NCBI GenBank assembly: GCA_030042755.1
Contig: JASHZC010000297.1
Coordinates: forward strand, 1-6,649
DNA from: Vulcanimicrobiota bacterium
GTDB taxonomy: Bacteria > Eremiobacterota > Eremiobacteria > Baltobacterales > Baltobacteraceae
Direction of reading: 5' to 3'
Length of the DNA stretch: 6,649 nt
In this document: positions 1 to 5,768 of the stretch, piece after piece
Layout: each line of letters opens with the position of its first letter
Numbering within the stretch: position 1 is the stretch's first letter
Translations under genes and position numbers: made by a program
Notes under the pieces: generated by a model
Told to the model about the DNA's origin: nothing
The model's database searches: none
What the model saw: only the letters and a program-made list of their open reading frames with translations

Positions 1-311
1 ACGGCAGTCAGCATCGGTCCAAGTTCGCGGACCGAACCGTACGTAACGGCGCCTCCAACGAGACTGCCGACACCATACGAAACCGCTTCGTTGGCCGATT
101 CGAGCGAGATCACCATGCCGGTAAACAGCGACGTCAGCAGCACGATCGAGAGCGACTGAAAGCCTAGAAAATAGCACTGGTTGATCGTCTCGATGAACCG
201 GATGCGCATTCGCGCGAAGAAACCTGCCGACTCGCCGGCGAGCGCGACGATACCGCCGGTGTACTCGAGAAAGTCCAGCGTCGCGCGCCCGACGCGATCG
301 AGCATCTTCAC
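1..311 (-). CDS. mlaE: MlaE-family ABC transporter permease, N-terminal part
   Basis: Partial gene; its 3' end lies beyond the left edge. About 103 residues are visible. MlaE-family permeases form the inner-membrane channel of ABC systems (MlaFEDB and relatives) that move phospholipids between inner and outer membranes. The visible part has an amphipathic N-terminal stretch, a hydrophobic membrane segment at about residues 48-68 (YFLGFQSLSIVLLTSLFTGM), and the family hallmark RELGPMLTA at about 95-103. The chosen GTG at 311 overlaps the stop of the upstream gene as GTGA, typical of translational coupling; an ATG two codons later (305) is an equally possible start. No clear Shine-Dalgarno is seen. 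The ATPase and substrate-binding partners, if linked, would lie to the left of the window. The family call is firm; the exact start and transported lipid are not known. Confidence 0.87.
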   Translation of the reverse strand, partial: MKMLDRVGRATLDFLEYTGGIVALAGESAGFFARMRIRFIETINQCYFLGFQSLSIVLLTSLFTGMVISLESANEAVSYGVGSLVGGAVTYGSVRELGPMLTA

Positions 312-646
312 GCGGGAGGGGCGCCCACGGTATCAAGCTCGGAAAGAATGCCTTGCGTCGCCTCGATCCGCTTCACCGCGACGCCACGTTCGGCTGCGAG
401 ATTGAAATGCACCTGGTTCACGTGCTCGAGGCGACGATCGACGTCGCGCAGGTGCTCGCGTGCTTCGCGCTCGAAGCCCGTAAAATAGCGTCGCACGGCC
501 GAGAGATAGTTTCGGCGCTGTGCGGCGTCGACGAGGCCGTTGGCGAGCGCATCCGCAACGTCGTCTTGTGCCTTGCGCATCGAGCGATCGGTAATGTGAA
601 ACGTACCGACACGCGCAACCAATGCGGCAAAACGTTCGTCAGACAC
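308..646 (-). CDS. Hypothetical 112-residue helical protein between rph and mlaE
   Basis: I do not recognise this protein. It is rich in Arg, Ala, Glu and Asp, has no signal peptide, membrane segment or cysteine, and should be almost entirely alpha-helical. Residues about 50-105 show a heptad-like spacing of hydrophobics consistent with a coiled coil (for example [19 protein letters not shown]). The tail ends in a short Gly/Pro/Ala stretch. The GTG start overlaps the end of rph by 8 bases, and its TGA overlaps the GTG of the MlaE-family permease. This packing on both sides, together with an open frame across the whole gap, is the main argument that it is real. Its general look is like short FliJ/YscO-type helical proteins, but there is no flagellar context, so I assign no function. 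A role with either neighbour is only a guess from position. Confidence 0.68.
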   Translation of the reverse strand: MSDERFAALVARVGTFHITDRSMRKAQDDVADALANGLVDAAQRRNYLSAVRRYFTGFEREAREHLRDVDRRLEHVNQVHFNLAAERGVAVKRIEATQGILSELDTVGAPPA

Positions 647-1364
647 GCACGGCCCCGACGGCTACGCGTTGATACTCGAATAGCTCCCGAATGCCGCCCT
701 CGGCCAGCGCCAGCAGCCGATCGAGTTGCGCGCGATCGAACGGAGCAGCCTCGGCCGTGCCTTGCAGTTCGACGAACGTGCCCGCATCGGTCATAAACAC
801 GTTCATGTCGGTGTGCGCGCTCGAGTCCTCGTCGTAGGCGAGATCCAGCATCGGTATTCCGTTCACGATGCCGACGCTGGTAGCCGCGACCATTCCAGTG
901 AGCGGCCACCGGCTGCCTTGCAAATCCGGGACGCCTCGCAATGCCAAAGCGAGCGCCACGTACGCGCCCGTGACCGAAGCGGTACGCGTCCCGCCGTCGG
1001 CTTGCAATACGTCGCAGTCAATCCACACGGTGCGTTCGCCTAACTTCGCGGTGTCGGTCACGGCGCGCAATGCGCGCCCGATGATCCGCTGGATTTCATG
1101 CGTGCGCCCGCCGACTCGGCCCTTTGCCGACTCGCGCTGCGTACGTTCTTGGGTGGCGCGCGGCAACATTGCATACTCGGCGCTGACCCATCCGACGCCT
1201 TTCCCCTTGAGCCACTGCGGTACGCGTTCCTCGATCGTCGCCGCGCAGAGTACGCGTGTATTCCCGACACCGATCAATGCGCTGCCCTCGGCGTACTTCA
1301 TGAACCCCGGCTCGATGGTCACCGGGCGCAGTTCGTCGGGGCGGCGGCCGTCGGAGCGCGTCAT
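639..1364 (-). CDS. rph: Ribonuclease PH
   Basis: RNase PH is a phosphorolytic 3'-5' exoribonuclease that trims tRNA precursors and other RNAs, releasing nucleoside diphosphates; it works in the cytoplasm as a hexameric ring. The 241 residues match the usual family length of about 240. Visible signatures are the N-terminal [13 protein letters not shown], the [16 protein letters not shown] block at about 85-100 with the phosphate-site arginine R87, the core [19 protein letters not shown] at 116-134 with R127, and [14 protein letters not shown] at 177-190 carrying the conserved catalytic-site acids D180 and D186. All key residues are present. It begins 6 bases after the glmS stop with only a weak AGG upstream, suggesting coupling to glmS. 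In many bacteria rph is followed by rdgB; here a small unknown gene follows instead. The ATG lies in a short 5-bp inverted repeat (1358-1370). Confidence 0.97.
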   Translation of the reverse strand: MTRSDGRRPDELRPVTIEPGFMKYAEGSALIGVGNTRVLCAATIEERVPQWLKGKGVGWVSAEYAMLPRATQERTQRESAKGRVGGRTHEIQRIIGRALRAVTDTAKLGERTVWIDCDVLQADGGTRTASVTGAYVALALALRGVPDLQGSRWPLTGMVAATSVGIVNGIPMLDLAYDEDSSAHTDMNVFMTDAGTFVELQGTAEAAPFDRAQLDRLLALAEGGIRELFEYQRVAVGAVRV

Positions 1365-1370
1365 GGACGC

Positions 1371-3212
1371 CTATTCGACCGTGACGGTTTTCGCAAGGTT
1401 GCGCGGCTGGTCGACGTCTTTTCCTTCGATGTCGGCGATGTGGTACGCCAGCAACTGGAGTGGAATGATGTTGACGATTGGTGAGAGCACTTCATCAACT
1501 TTTGGAACCCAGAAGACGTGATCGGCGATTTCTGCAGCTTCTTCATCTCCGCGATTGGCAACAAGAACGATCGGTGCCTCGCGCGCTTTCGATTCCATCA
1601 CGTTCGAGAGAATCTTCTCCCGGATTCGGCCGTCGGTCACGATGCCGATCACCGGTGTTTCCGCATCGAGAAGCGCTATTGGGCCGTGTTTCATCTCGCC
1701 GGCGGCGTAGCCCTCGGCATGGATGTAGCTGATTTCCTTGAGCTTGAGAGCGCCCTCCAGCGCGGTCGGATAGTTGATGTAGCGTCCGATGAACAGGCAA
1801 TTACGCATCTTGCGGATCCGGCGCGCCGTTTCTCGGATATAGTCCGAGGTGTTGAGGACCACATCGACGCTCGCGGGGAGCAGCTTCGTATTTTCCGCGA
1901 TTTGCGCCAGGCGGCGCGGCTCGACCGTCCCGCGCACCGTCGCGAGGTAGAGCGCAAAAAGGGTCATCGCGGTCACTTGTGAGACGTAGGTTTTGGTTGC
2001 GGCGACGCCGATCTCGGGTCCACCACGCGTGTAAAGCGTGCCGGCGGCGATACGCGTAAGGTGCGAGCCGACCACGTTGCAAATGCCCAGGATCGAGCTG
2101 CCGGCATTCTTAGCGATACGCACGGCTTCTATCGTGTCGGCCGTTTCGCCCGACTGTGACATCGCAATGACCAGCGCAGTCGGATCGATGACGGGATCGC
2201 CGTAACGAAATTCGCTCGCCAGCTCCATCTCGACCGGCAACTTGACGAGGGAACGGAGGAGATACATTCCTACCATTCCCGCGTGATAAGCCGTGCCGCA
2301 TCCGGTAATCGCAATCTTCGAAATGGCGCGCAAGCGCTCGTCGGTAATCGTTCCGAGCTCTTGGCTCAGATCGACGGACATGCTTTCATCGATGCGTCCG
2401 CTCAGCGTTTCTTTGATGACGGTCGGCTGCTCGAAGATCTCCTTGAGCATGAAGTGCTTGTAGCCGCTCTTCTCAGCCGACGCGGCGTCCCACGTCACGT
2501 TGATAACGTCGCGCACGATGGGCGTGCCGTCGTACCGCGAGAGACGGTACCCGCCGCGCTCGACGATCGCCATCTCGCCTTCCTGGAGAATGATCTCGCG
2601 ACGCGTGTACGGTAAGATTGCCGGCGTATCGGAAGCGACGTACATTTCGCCTTCGCCGATGCCGATGACCAGTGGACTCGCCCCGTTCCGTGCAAAGATC
2701 AAGCGCTCCGGATCGTTGCTCGAAATCACGCCGAGCGCGTACGCGCCGCGCACGTCGGCAAGCGTTTTACGCACGGCGAGTTCGAGATCGCCCTCGTCGT
2801 GCATCTCGATGAGATGCGCGAGCACTTCGGTATCGGTTTCGCTGCGGAAGACGTGACCGAATTCGATCAGCTTCGCACGGAGCGGAGCGTAGTTTTCAAT
2901 GATGCCGTTATGCACCACCGCAATGCGACCGCTGCAGTCCATGTGTGGGTGCGCGTTGGCGTCGTTCGGTCGCCCGTGCGTTGCCCACCGCGTGTGGCCC
3001 ACACCCACGGTGCCGTGCAAGTTCTCGCCGTTGCGCAAACGCTCGGCGAGGCGCGAGAGCTTCCCCTCGGCCTTGCTTCCGGTCAGCGCACCGCTTGCAT
3101 CGATGACCGCGATGCCGGCGCTGTCATATCCGCGATATTCGAGTCGCGCAAGCGAATCGAGAATGATCGGAACGCTGTCCCGTTCGCCGATATACCCTAC
3201 GATGCCGCACAC
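1371..3212 (-). CDS. glmS: Glutamine--fructose-6-phosphate aminotransferase (isomerizing)
   Basis: GlmS converts fructose-6-phosphate and glutamine to glucosamine-6-phosphate and glutamate, the first committed step towards UDP-GlcNAc for peptidoglycan and lipid A. The 613 residues match the family (609 in E. coli). The N-terminal class II glutaminase domain starts with Met-Cys-Gly, so Cys2 becomes the N-terminal nucleophile; it also has GHTRWATHG (72-80) and HNGIIENY (101-108). Two SIS isomerase domains follow, with SQSGETADT (352-360), ATKTYVSQ (405-412), LEGALKLKEISYIHAEG (485-501) and EMKHG (506-510). The C-terminal NLAKTVTVE tail, which closes the sugar site, is intact. The start is GTG, forced by the need for Cys at position 2, with AGGTGA 6 bases upstream. 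That site lies in a predicted hairpin, so translation may be controlled. The gene sits 69 bases after rpoZ and 6 before rph. Confidence 0.98.
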   Translation of the reverse strand: MCGIVGYIGERDSVPIILDSLARLEYRGYDSAGIAVIDASGALTGSKAEGKLSRLAERLRNGENLHGTVGVGHTRWATHGRPNDANAHPHMDCSGRIAVVHNGIIENYAPLRAKLIEFGHVFRSETDTEVLAHLIEMHDEGDLELAVRKTLADVRGAYALGVISSNDPERLIFARNGASPLVIGIGEGEMYVASDTPAILPYTRREIILQEGEMAIVERGGYRLSRYDGTPIVRDVINVTWDAASAEKSGYKHFMLKEIFEQPTVIKETLSGRIDESMSVDLSQELGTITDERLRAISKIAITGCGTAYHAGMVGMYLLRSLVKLPVEMELASEFRYGDPVIDPTALVIAMSQSGETADTIEAVRIAKNAGSSILGICNVVGSHLTRIAAGTLYTRGGPEIGVAATKTYVSQVTAMTLFALYLATVRGTVEPRRLAQIAENTKLLPASVDVVLNTSDYIRETARRIRKMRNCLFIGRYINYPTALEGALKLKEISYIHAEGYAAGEMKHGPIALLDAETPVIGIVTDGRIREKILSNVMESKAREAPIVLVANRGDEEAAEIADHVFWVPKVDEVLSPIVNIIPLQLLAYHIADIEGKDVDQPRNLAKTVTVE

Positions 3213-3214
3213 CA

Positions 3215-3235
3215 GGATTCACCTACGATGAATCC
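3215..3235 (-). promoter_or_regulatory. Hairpin holding the glmS ribosome-binding site
   Basis: Read on the glmS mRNA, arms GGATTCA (3235-3229) and TGAATCC (3221-3215) form a perfect 7-bp inverted repeat around a 7-base loop TCGTAGG. The Shine-Dalgarno AGGTGA spans 3224-3219, so its AGG is in the loop and its TGA is paired. The stem ends 2 bases before the GTG start. In E. coli the glmS leader also has an SD-masking hairpin, opened by the small RNA GlmZ; a comparable control here is inference. Chance formation of a 7-bp stem in GC-rich DNA is possible, but its position on the start site is pointed. Confidence 0.55.
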
Positions 3236-3242
3236 GTGACGT

Positions 3243-3259
3243 TTGCCCCTAGGGGGCAA
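3243..3259 (-). promoter_or_regulatory. Second hairpin in the rpoZ-glmS gap
   Basis: TTGCCCC and GGGGCAA form a perfect 7-bp stem, with four consecutive G-C pairs closing a 3-base loop. It lies 22 bases after the rpoZ stop and 30 bases before the glmS start, 7 bases upstream of the hairpin over the glmS ribosome-binding site. No T-run follows on either strand, so it is not a standard intrinsic terminator. It could be an mRNA processing or stability element between rpoZ and glmS, part of a folded glmS leader, or a DNA-binding palindrome. Confidence 0.5.
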
Positions 3260-3281
3260 GCCGTACCACGGGAGCACACGG

Positions 3282-3557
3282 TTATTTTATGCCTTCCTTG
3301 GTCCTGTGGTAACGAATCTGACCCTCTGCGATCTCGTCGAGCGCGATCGAGACGGGCTTATTCGGATTGATCTCCTCTTTGTCGACCAACGGTTCGCTGG
3401 CGAAATATTCGCGCCGGTCCGACGGCGGTAGCTGCTGGACGCGAATCCAGTTGTTCAGCTGGCGCGCGCGCTTGGTGACGATGTTTACGAGGCTGAACTT
3501 CGAATCGGCGTGCCGTAGCAGCGCGTCGAGATCCCCGAAAACGGTCTTACTCAACAT
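3282..3557 (-). CDS. rpoZ: DNA-directed RNA polymerase omega subunit
   Basis: Omega is the small RNA polymerase subunit that wraps the C-terminal part of beta' and aids assembly; in proteobacteria it also forms part of a ppGpp site. The 91 residues fit the family. The diagnostic segment is KFSLVNIVTKRARQLN (20-35), followed by a less conserved middle and the second block NKPVSIALDEIAEGQI (66-81). The ATG start has a good AGGAG (3566-3562) 4 bases upstream. It follows gmk by 21 bases, and the gmk-rpoZ pair is one of the commonest bacterial gene neighbourhoods, which supports both identities. The N-terminus MLSKTVFGDLDALLRHAD is somewhat longer than the usual leader before the core motif. Confidence 0.95.
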   Translation of the reverse strand: MLSKTVFGDLDALLRHADSKFSLVNIVTKRARQLNNWIRVQQLPPSDRREYFASEPLVDKEEINPNKPVSIALDEIAEGQIRYHRTKEGIK

Positions 3558-3578
3558 GGTACTCCTGATGGGTTGTGG

Positions 3579-4199
3579 TTACGTATGCTCGACATCTGCG
3601 AGCGAATCGTCGCTGTAGCGGTGAATCCGGAATCGCTCCGCTTGCACGATGGTCTGCAGGTCGGCAGTGGCCTGCTCCGGGTTTCCCTGTTCGTTGGTCA
3701 CGATGTAGTCGAACTGCCGTATCGACTTCATCTCCTGATGCGCGATCTCGAGCCTTCGCGCGATCTCTTCGTTCGTTTCCGTCCGGCGAGCCAACAGCCG
3801 TTCGCGCAACTGCGAAAAGCGGTCGGGTACCAAAAAGATTAACACGGCATCGGGGTAGGCGGCTTTGACCGCCAGCGCCCCGCTGACTTCGGGCTTCATG
3901 ATCAGATCGTAGCCCGCGGCAACCGTGGCCTCCACGAAATCCCGCGGCGTGCCGTACAAATTGCCGTTGTACGCGCGCCATTCCAGGAACCCGTCCGCTG
4001 CTTGGCGCGCCTCAAAGGCTTCCCGGGTCATGAAGAAATAATGCTCGCCTTCACGTTCCCCGGGCCGTGGGGATCGAGTCGTCGCCGAAACTGAATACTG
4101 CAGCCGCGGCAACCGAGCCCGCAATGCATCGACCAGGGTATCCTTGCCGGCGCCCGACGGGCCGGAGACGACGAACAAGAGTCCCGGGCCGGTGATCAC
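3579..4199 (-). CDS. gmk: Guanylate kinase, with an altered GMP-site motif
   Basis: Guanylate kinase phosphorylates GMP to GDP with ATP, in guanine nucleotide supply. The 206 residues match the family. Visible are the P-loop GPSGAGKDT (13-21), the GMP-binding ATTRSPRPGEREGEHYFF (39-56), FLEWRAYNGNLYGTP (71-85) with the guanine-contacting Glu73, and the lid RRTETNEEIARRL (138-150). Two points are odd. The P-loop ends KDT rather than KSS/KST, as in ribose bisphosphokinase PhnN. The usual (L/D)(E/D)(I/V)DxQGA segment reads MKPEVSGA (101-108), putting Lys102 at a normally acidic position. The intact GMP motifs and the rpoZ neighbour still favour Gmk over PhnN. The start is GTG, supported by AGAGGAG (4211-4205) 5 bases upstream, which lies inside a strong predicted hairpin. 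It is the first gene of the minus-strand cluster. Confidence 0.93.
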   Translation of the reverse strand: MITGPGLLFVVSGPSGAGKDTLVDALRARLPRLQYSVSATTRSPRPGEREGEHYFFMTREAFEARQAADGFLEWRAYNGNLYGTPRDFVEATVAAGYDLIMKPEVSGALAVKAAYPDAVLIFLVPDRFSQLRERLLARRTETNEEIARRLEIAHQEMKSIRQFDYIVTNEQGNPEQATADLQTIVQAERFRIHRYSDDSLADVEHT

Positions 4200-4259
4200 T
4201 CGAACTCCTCTGACGCAAAGCCAGATGAGTTCCCAGCTAACGGGGGGGACACCTGGTTC
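4200..4259. promoter_or_regulatory. Divergent intergenic region between gmk and the acyl-CoA synthetase gene
   Basis: These 60 bases separate the two outward-facing transcription units, so promoters for both should lie here or just inside the flanking reading frames. I see no convincing -35/-10 pair on either strand; CTGACG at 4210-4215 is the nearest -35-like hexamer for the plus strand, without a good -10 partner. The gmk-side half is filled by the inverted repeat at 4202-4232. A run of seven G (4242-4248) lies 11 bases before the synthetase ATG and may act as its weak, distant ribosome-binding site. Confidence 0.45.
4202..4232 (-). promoter_or_regulatory. Long imperfect inverted repeat covering the gmk ribosome-binding site
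   Basis: On the gmk mRNA, GAACTC (4232-4227) pairs with GAGTTC (4207-4202); after one A-G mismatch the stem continues with TCTGGC against GTCAGA (six pairs, one of them G-U). This gives 12 pairs, one mismatch and a 5-base TTTGC loop. The Shine-Dalgarno AGAGGAG (4211-4205) is wholly within the 3' arm. The hairpin ends 2 bases before the GTG. Because it lies between divergent genes, it could instead, or also, be a DNA operator for a dimeric repressor acting on both sides. The structure is directly readable; the function is inference. Confidence 0.6.
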
Positions 4260-5768
4260 ATGTCGCTATCCTTAGCCTCCATCTTAGCCGAGAGCGCTAT
4301 GCGCCACGGCGGGCGCGCCGCCCTCGTTTCGGGCTCTGAAACCATCTCCTACGAGCGCCTTTGGGAAGAAGCGCGGCGCTACGGGGCCCGCCTTCGTGCC
4401 ATGGGCGTTGGCCCCGGCGACCGGGTGGCCATCCTTATGCTCAACTCGCCCGACTTTCCACGCGCGTATTATGGGACGCTTGCGATCGGCGGGGTGGTCG
4501 TCCCAATCCATGCCCTCCTAACCCCCGAGGAAATCGCGTACATCCTCACCGATTCCGGCGCGAAGGTCCTGGTTTGCGCGGGTCCGCTCGTAGCCAACGG
4601 AACCGCAGGCGCGGCCGCTGCAGGCGTGACGGTCTTGGAAGCCGCCGGCTTGCCCGGCGACGACCCCATCGAAGCGCTGGTTCAGCGCGAGCCCGAGGAC
4701 GATGCCGTCATTCTCTATACGAGCGGTACGACGGGCCGCCCCAAAGGCGCCGTCCTCTCGCAGAACAACATCGTCCTGAACGCATCGGTCTGCGCGAGCG
4801 ATCTCTTCGATCTCGTTACCGAAGACGTGATGCTCGTCGCGCTTCCGCTCTTCCACGCGTTCGGCCAAACGGTCGTACTCAACGCGGGATTCCGAGTCGG
4901 CGCTACGCTGGTACTGATGGCGCGCTTCGATGCGGCGATCGCGCTCGATGCGATGATCGCGCACGGCGTGACCGTCTTCGCCGGCGTTCCGACGATGTAC
5001 ATCGCGCTGCTCGAGGCCGGCAAGTCACGGCCCGAACGTCCGCCGCTGCGGGTCGCGCTGGCCGGCGGTGCGTCGCTCCCACTCGCCGTGCTCGAGGCGT
5101 TCGAGTCCGATTTCAACGTCCCGATCTACGAAGGATACGGTTTGTCCGAAACCTCGCCGGTCGCATCGTTCAATCAGAACGTGTTTGGGCGTAAGCCCGG
5201 AACGGTCGGTTGTGGAATCTGGGGCGTCGATTTGGAAATCGCCAAAGCCGAGGTCGACGATCGTATCGAATTTCTGCCCAGAGGAGAGCTCGGCGAGATC
5301 GTGATCCGCGGACATTGCGTCTTCAAGGGGTATCTGAACAAACCGGAGGCGACGCGCGCGGCGATTGTCGACGGCTGGTTCCGTTCGGGTGATCTCGGGA
5401 CGAAAGACGCCGATGGATTCATAACCATCGTCGACCGAAAGAAAGACATGATCTTACGCGGCGGCTTTAACGTTTATCCGCGCGAGGTCGAAGAAGTGTT
5501 GATGCGCCATCCGGCCGTGAAGCAAGTTGCCGTCGTCGGCATTCCACACGAGCGACACGGCGAAGAGGTGGTCGCCGTCATCGTGCGCAGTGACGAAGGC
5601 GGAACGATCACCGACGAGGCGATCATCGCGTGGTCGCAGGAACATCTCGCTCGGTACAAGTACCCGCGGCACGTGCATTTCATCGAAGCCATGCCGCTTG
5701 GGCCGAGCGGAAAGGTACTCAAACGCGAACTGCGTGACCGCTTTGGAGCGCCTGCGCACCGATCCTGA
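4260..5768 (+). CDS. Acyl-CoA synthetase (AMP-forming fatty acid--CoA ligase)
   Basis: A member of the ANL adenylate-forming superfamily; it activates a carboxylic acid, probably a medium- or long-chain fatty acid, to acyl-AMP and then acyl-CoA. The 502 residues are complete. Motifs in order are the phosphate-binding YTSGTTGRPKG (153-163), ALPLFHAFG (194-202), VPTMY (243-247), AGGAS (268-272), YEGYGLSETSP (290-300), SGDLG (376-380), hinge and CoA-site DRKKDMILRGGFNVYPREVEE (392-412), and the C-terminal GPSGK with the catalytic Lys485. All catalytic elements are present. The pattern resembles Bacillus YhfL/LcfB-type ligases more than NRPS adenylation domains, and there is no carrier-protein domain. 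Chain length cannot be read from the sequence. The ATG at 4260 gives the expected N-terminus; the ribosome-binding site is poor. It diverges from gmk, and the downstream NFACT gene overlaps its 3' end. Confidence 0.93.
   Translation: MSLSLASILAESAMRHGGRAALVSGSETISYERLWEEARRYGARLRAMGVGPGDRVAILMLNSPDFPRAYYGTLAIGGVVVPIHALLTPEEIAYILTDSGAKVLVCAGPLVANGTAGAAAAGVTVLEAAGLPGDDPIEALVQREPEDDAVILYTSGTTGRPKGAVLSQNNIVLNASVCASDLFDLVTEDVMLVALPLFHAFGQTVVLNAGFRVGATLVLMARFDAAIALDAMIAHGVTVFAGVPTMYIALLEAGKSRPERPPLRVALAGGASLPLAVLEAFESDFNVPIYEGYGLSETSPVASFNQNVFGRKPGTVGCGIWGVDLEIAKAEVDDRIEFLPRGELGEIVIRGHCVFKGYLNKPEATRAAIVDGWFRSGDLGTKDADGFITIVDRKKDMILRGGFNVYPREVEEVLMRHPAVKQVAVVGIPHERHGEEVVAVIVRSDEGGTITDEAIIAWSQEHLARYKYPRHVHFIEAMPLGPSGKVLKRELRDRFGAPAHRS

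Noticed and set aside
1518..1982. Long open frames antisense to glmS, and similar ones opposite rph, gmk and the synthetase gene
   Set aside because: Their translations lack recognisable motifs and are rich in Arg/Ser/Pro, as expected for shadow frames in GC-rich genes; the opposite strand encodes clear families.
3243..3259. Intrinsic terminator between rpoZ and glmS
   Set aside because: The GC-rich stem has no T-run after it on either strand.
3213..3281. glmS ribozyme/riboswitch in the rpoZ-glmS gap
   Set aside because: The gap is only 69 bases, too short for the ribozyme, and the visible stems do not match its nested pseudoknot core.
3552..3575. Hairpin over the rpoZ start (CAAC/GTTG)
   Set aside because: Only four pairs plus two more beyond a bulge; too weak to report alongside the gmk and glmS structures.
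3579..4199. Ribose 1,5-bisphosphate phosphokinase (PhnN) instead of Gmk, because of the GKDT P-loop
   Set aside because: The GMP-binding motifs at 39-56 and 71-85 and the rpoZ neighbour fit Gmk; no phosphonate genes are nearby.
4210..4240. Sigma-70-like promoter for the synthetase gene (CTGACG as -35)
   Set aside because: No acceptable -10 hexamer at 16-18 bases spacing.
4233..4256. CCAG/CTGG stem around the G-run before the acyl-CoA synthetase gene
   Set aside because: A 4-bp stem with a 16-base loop is expected by chance.
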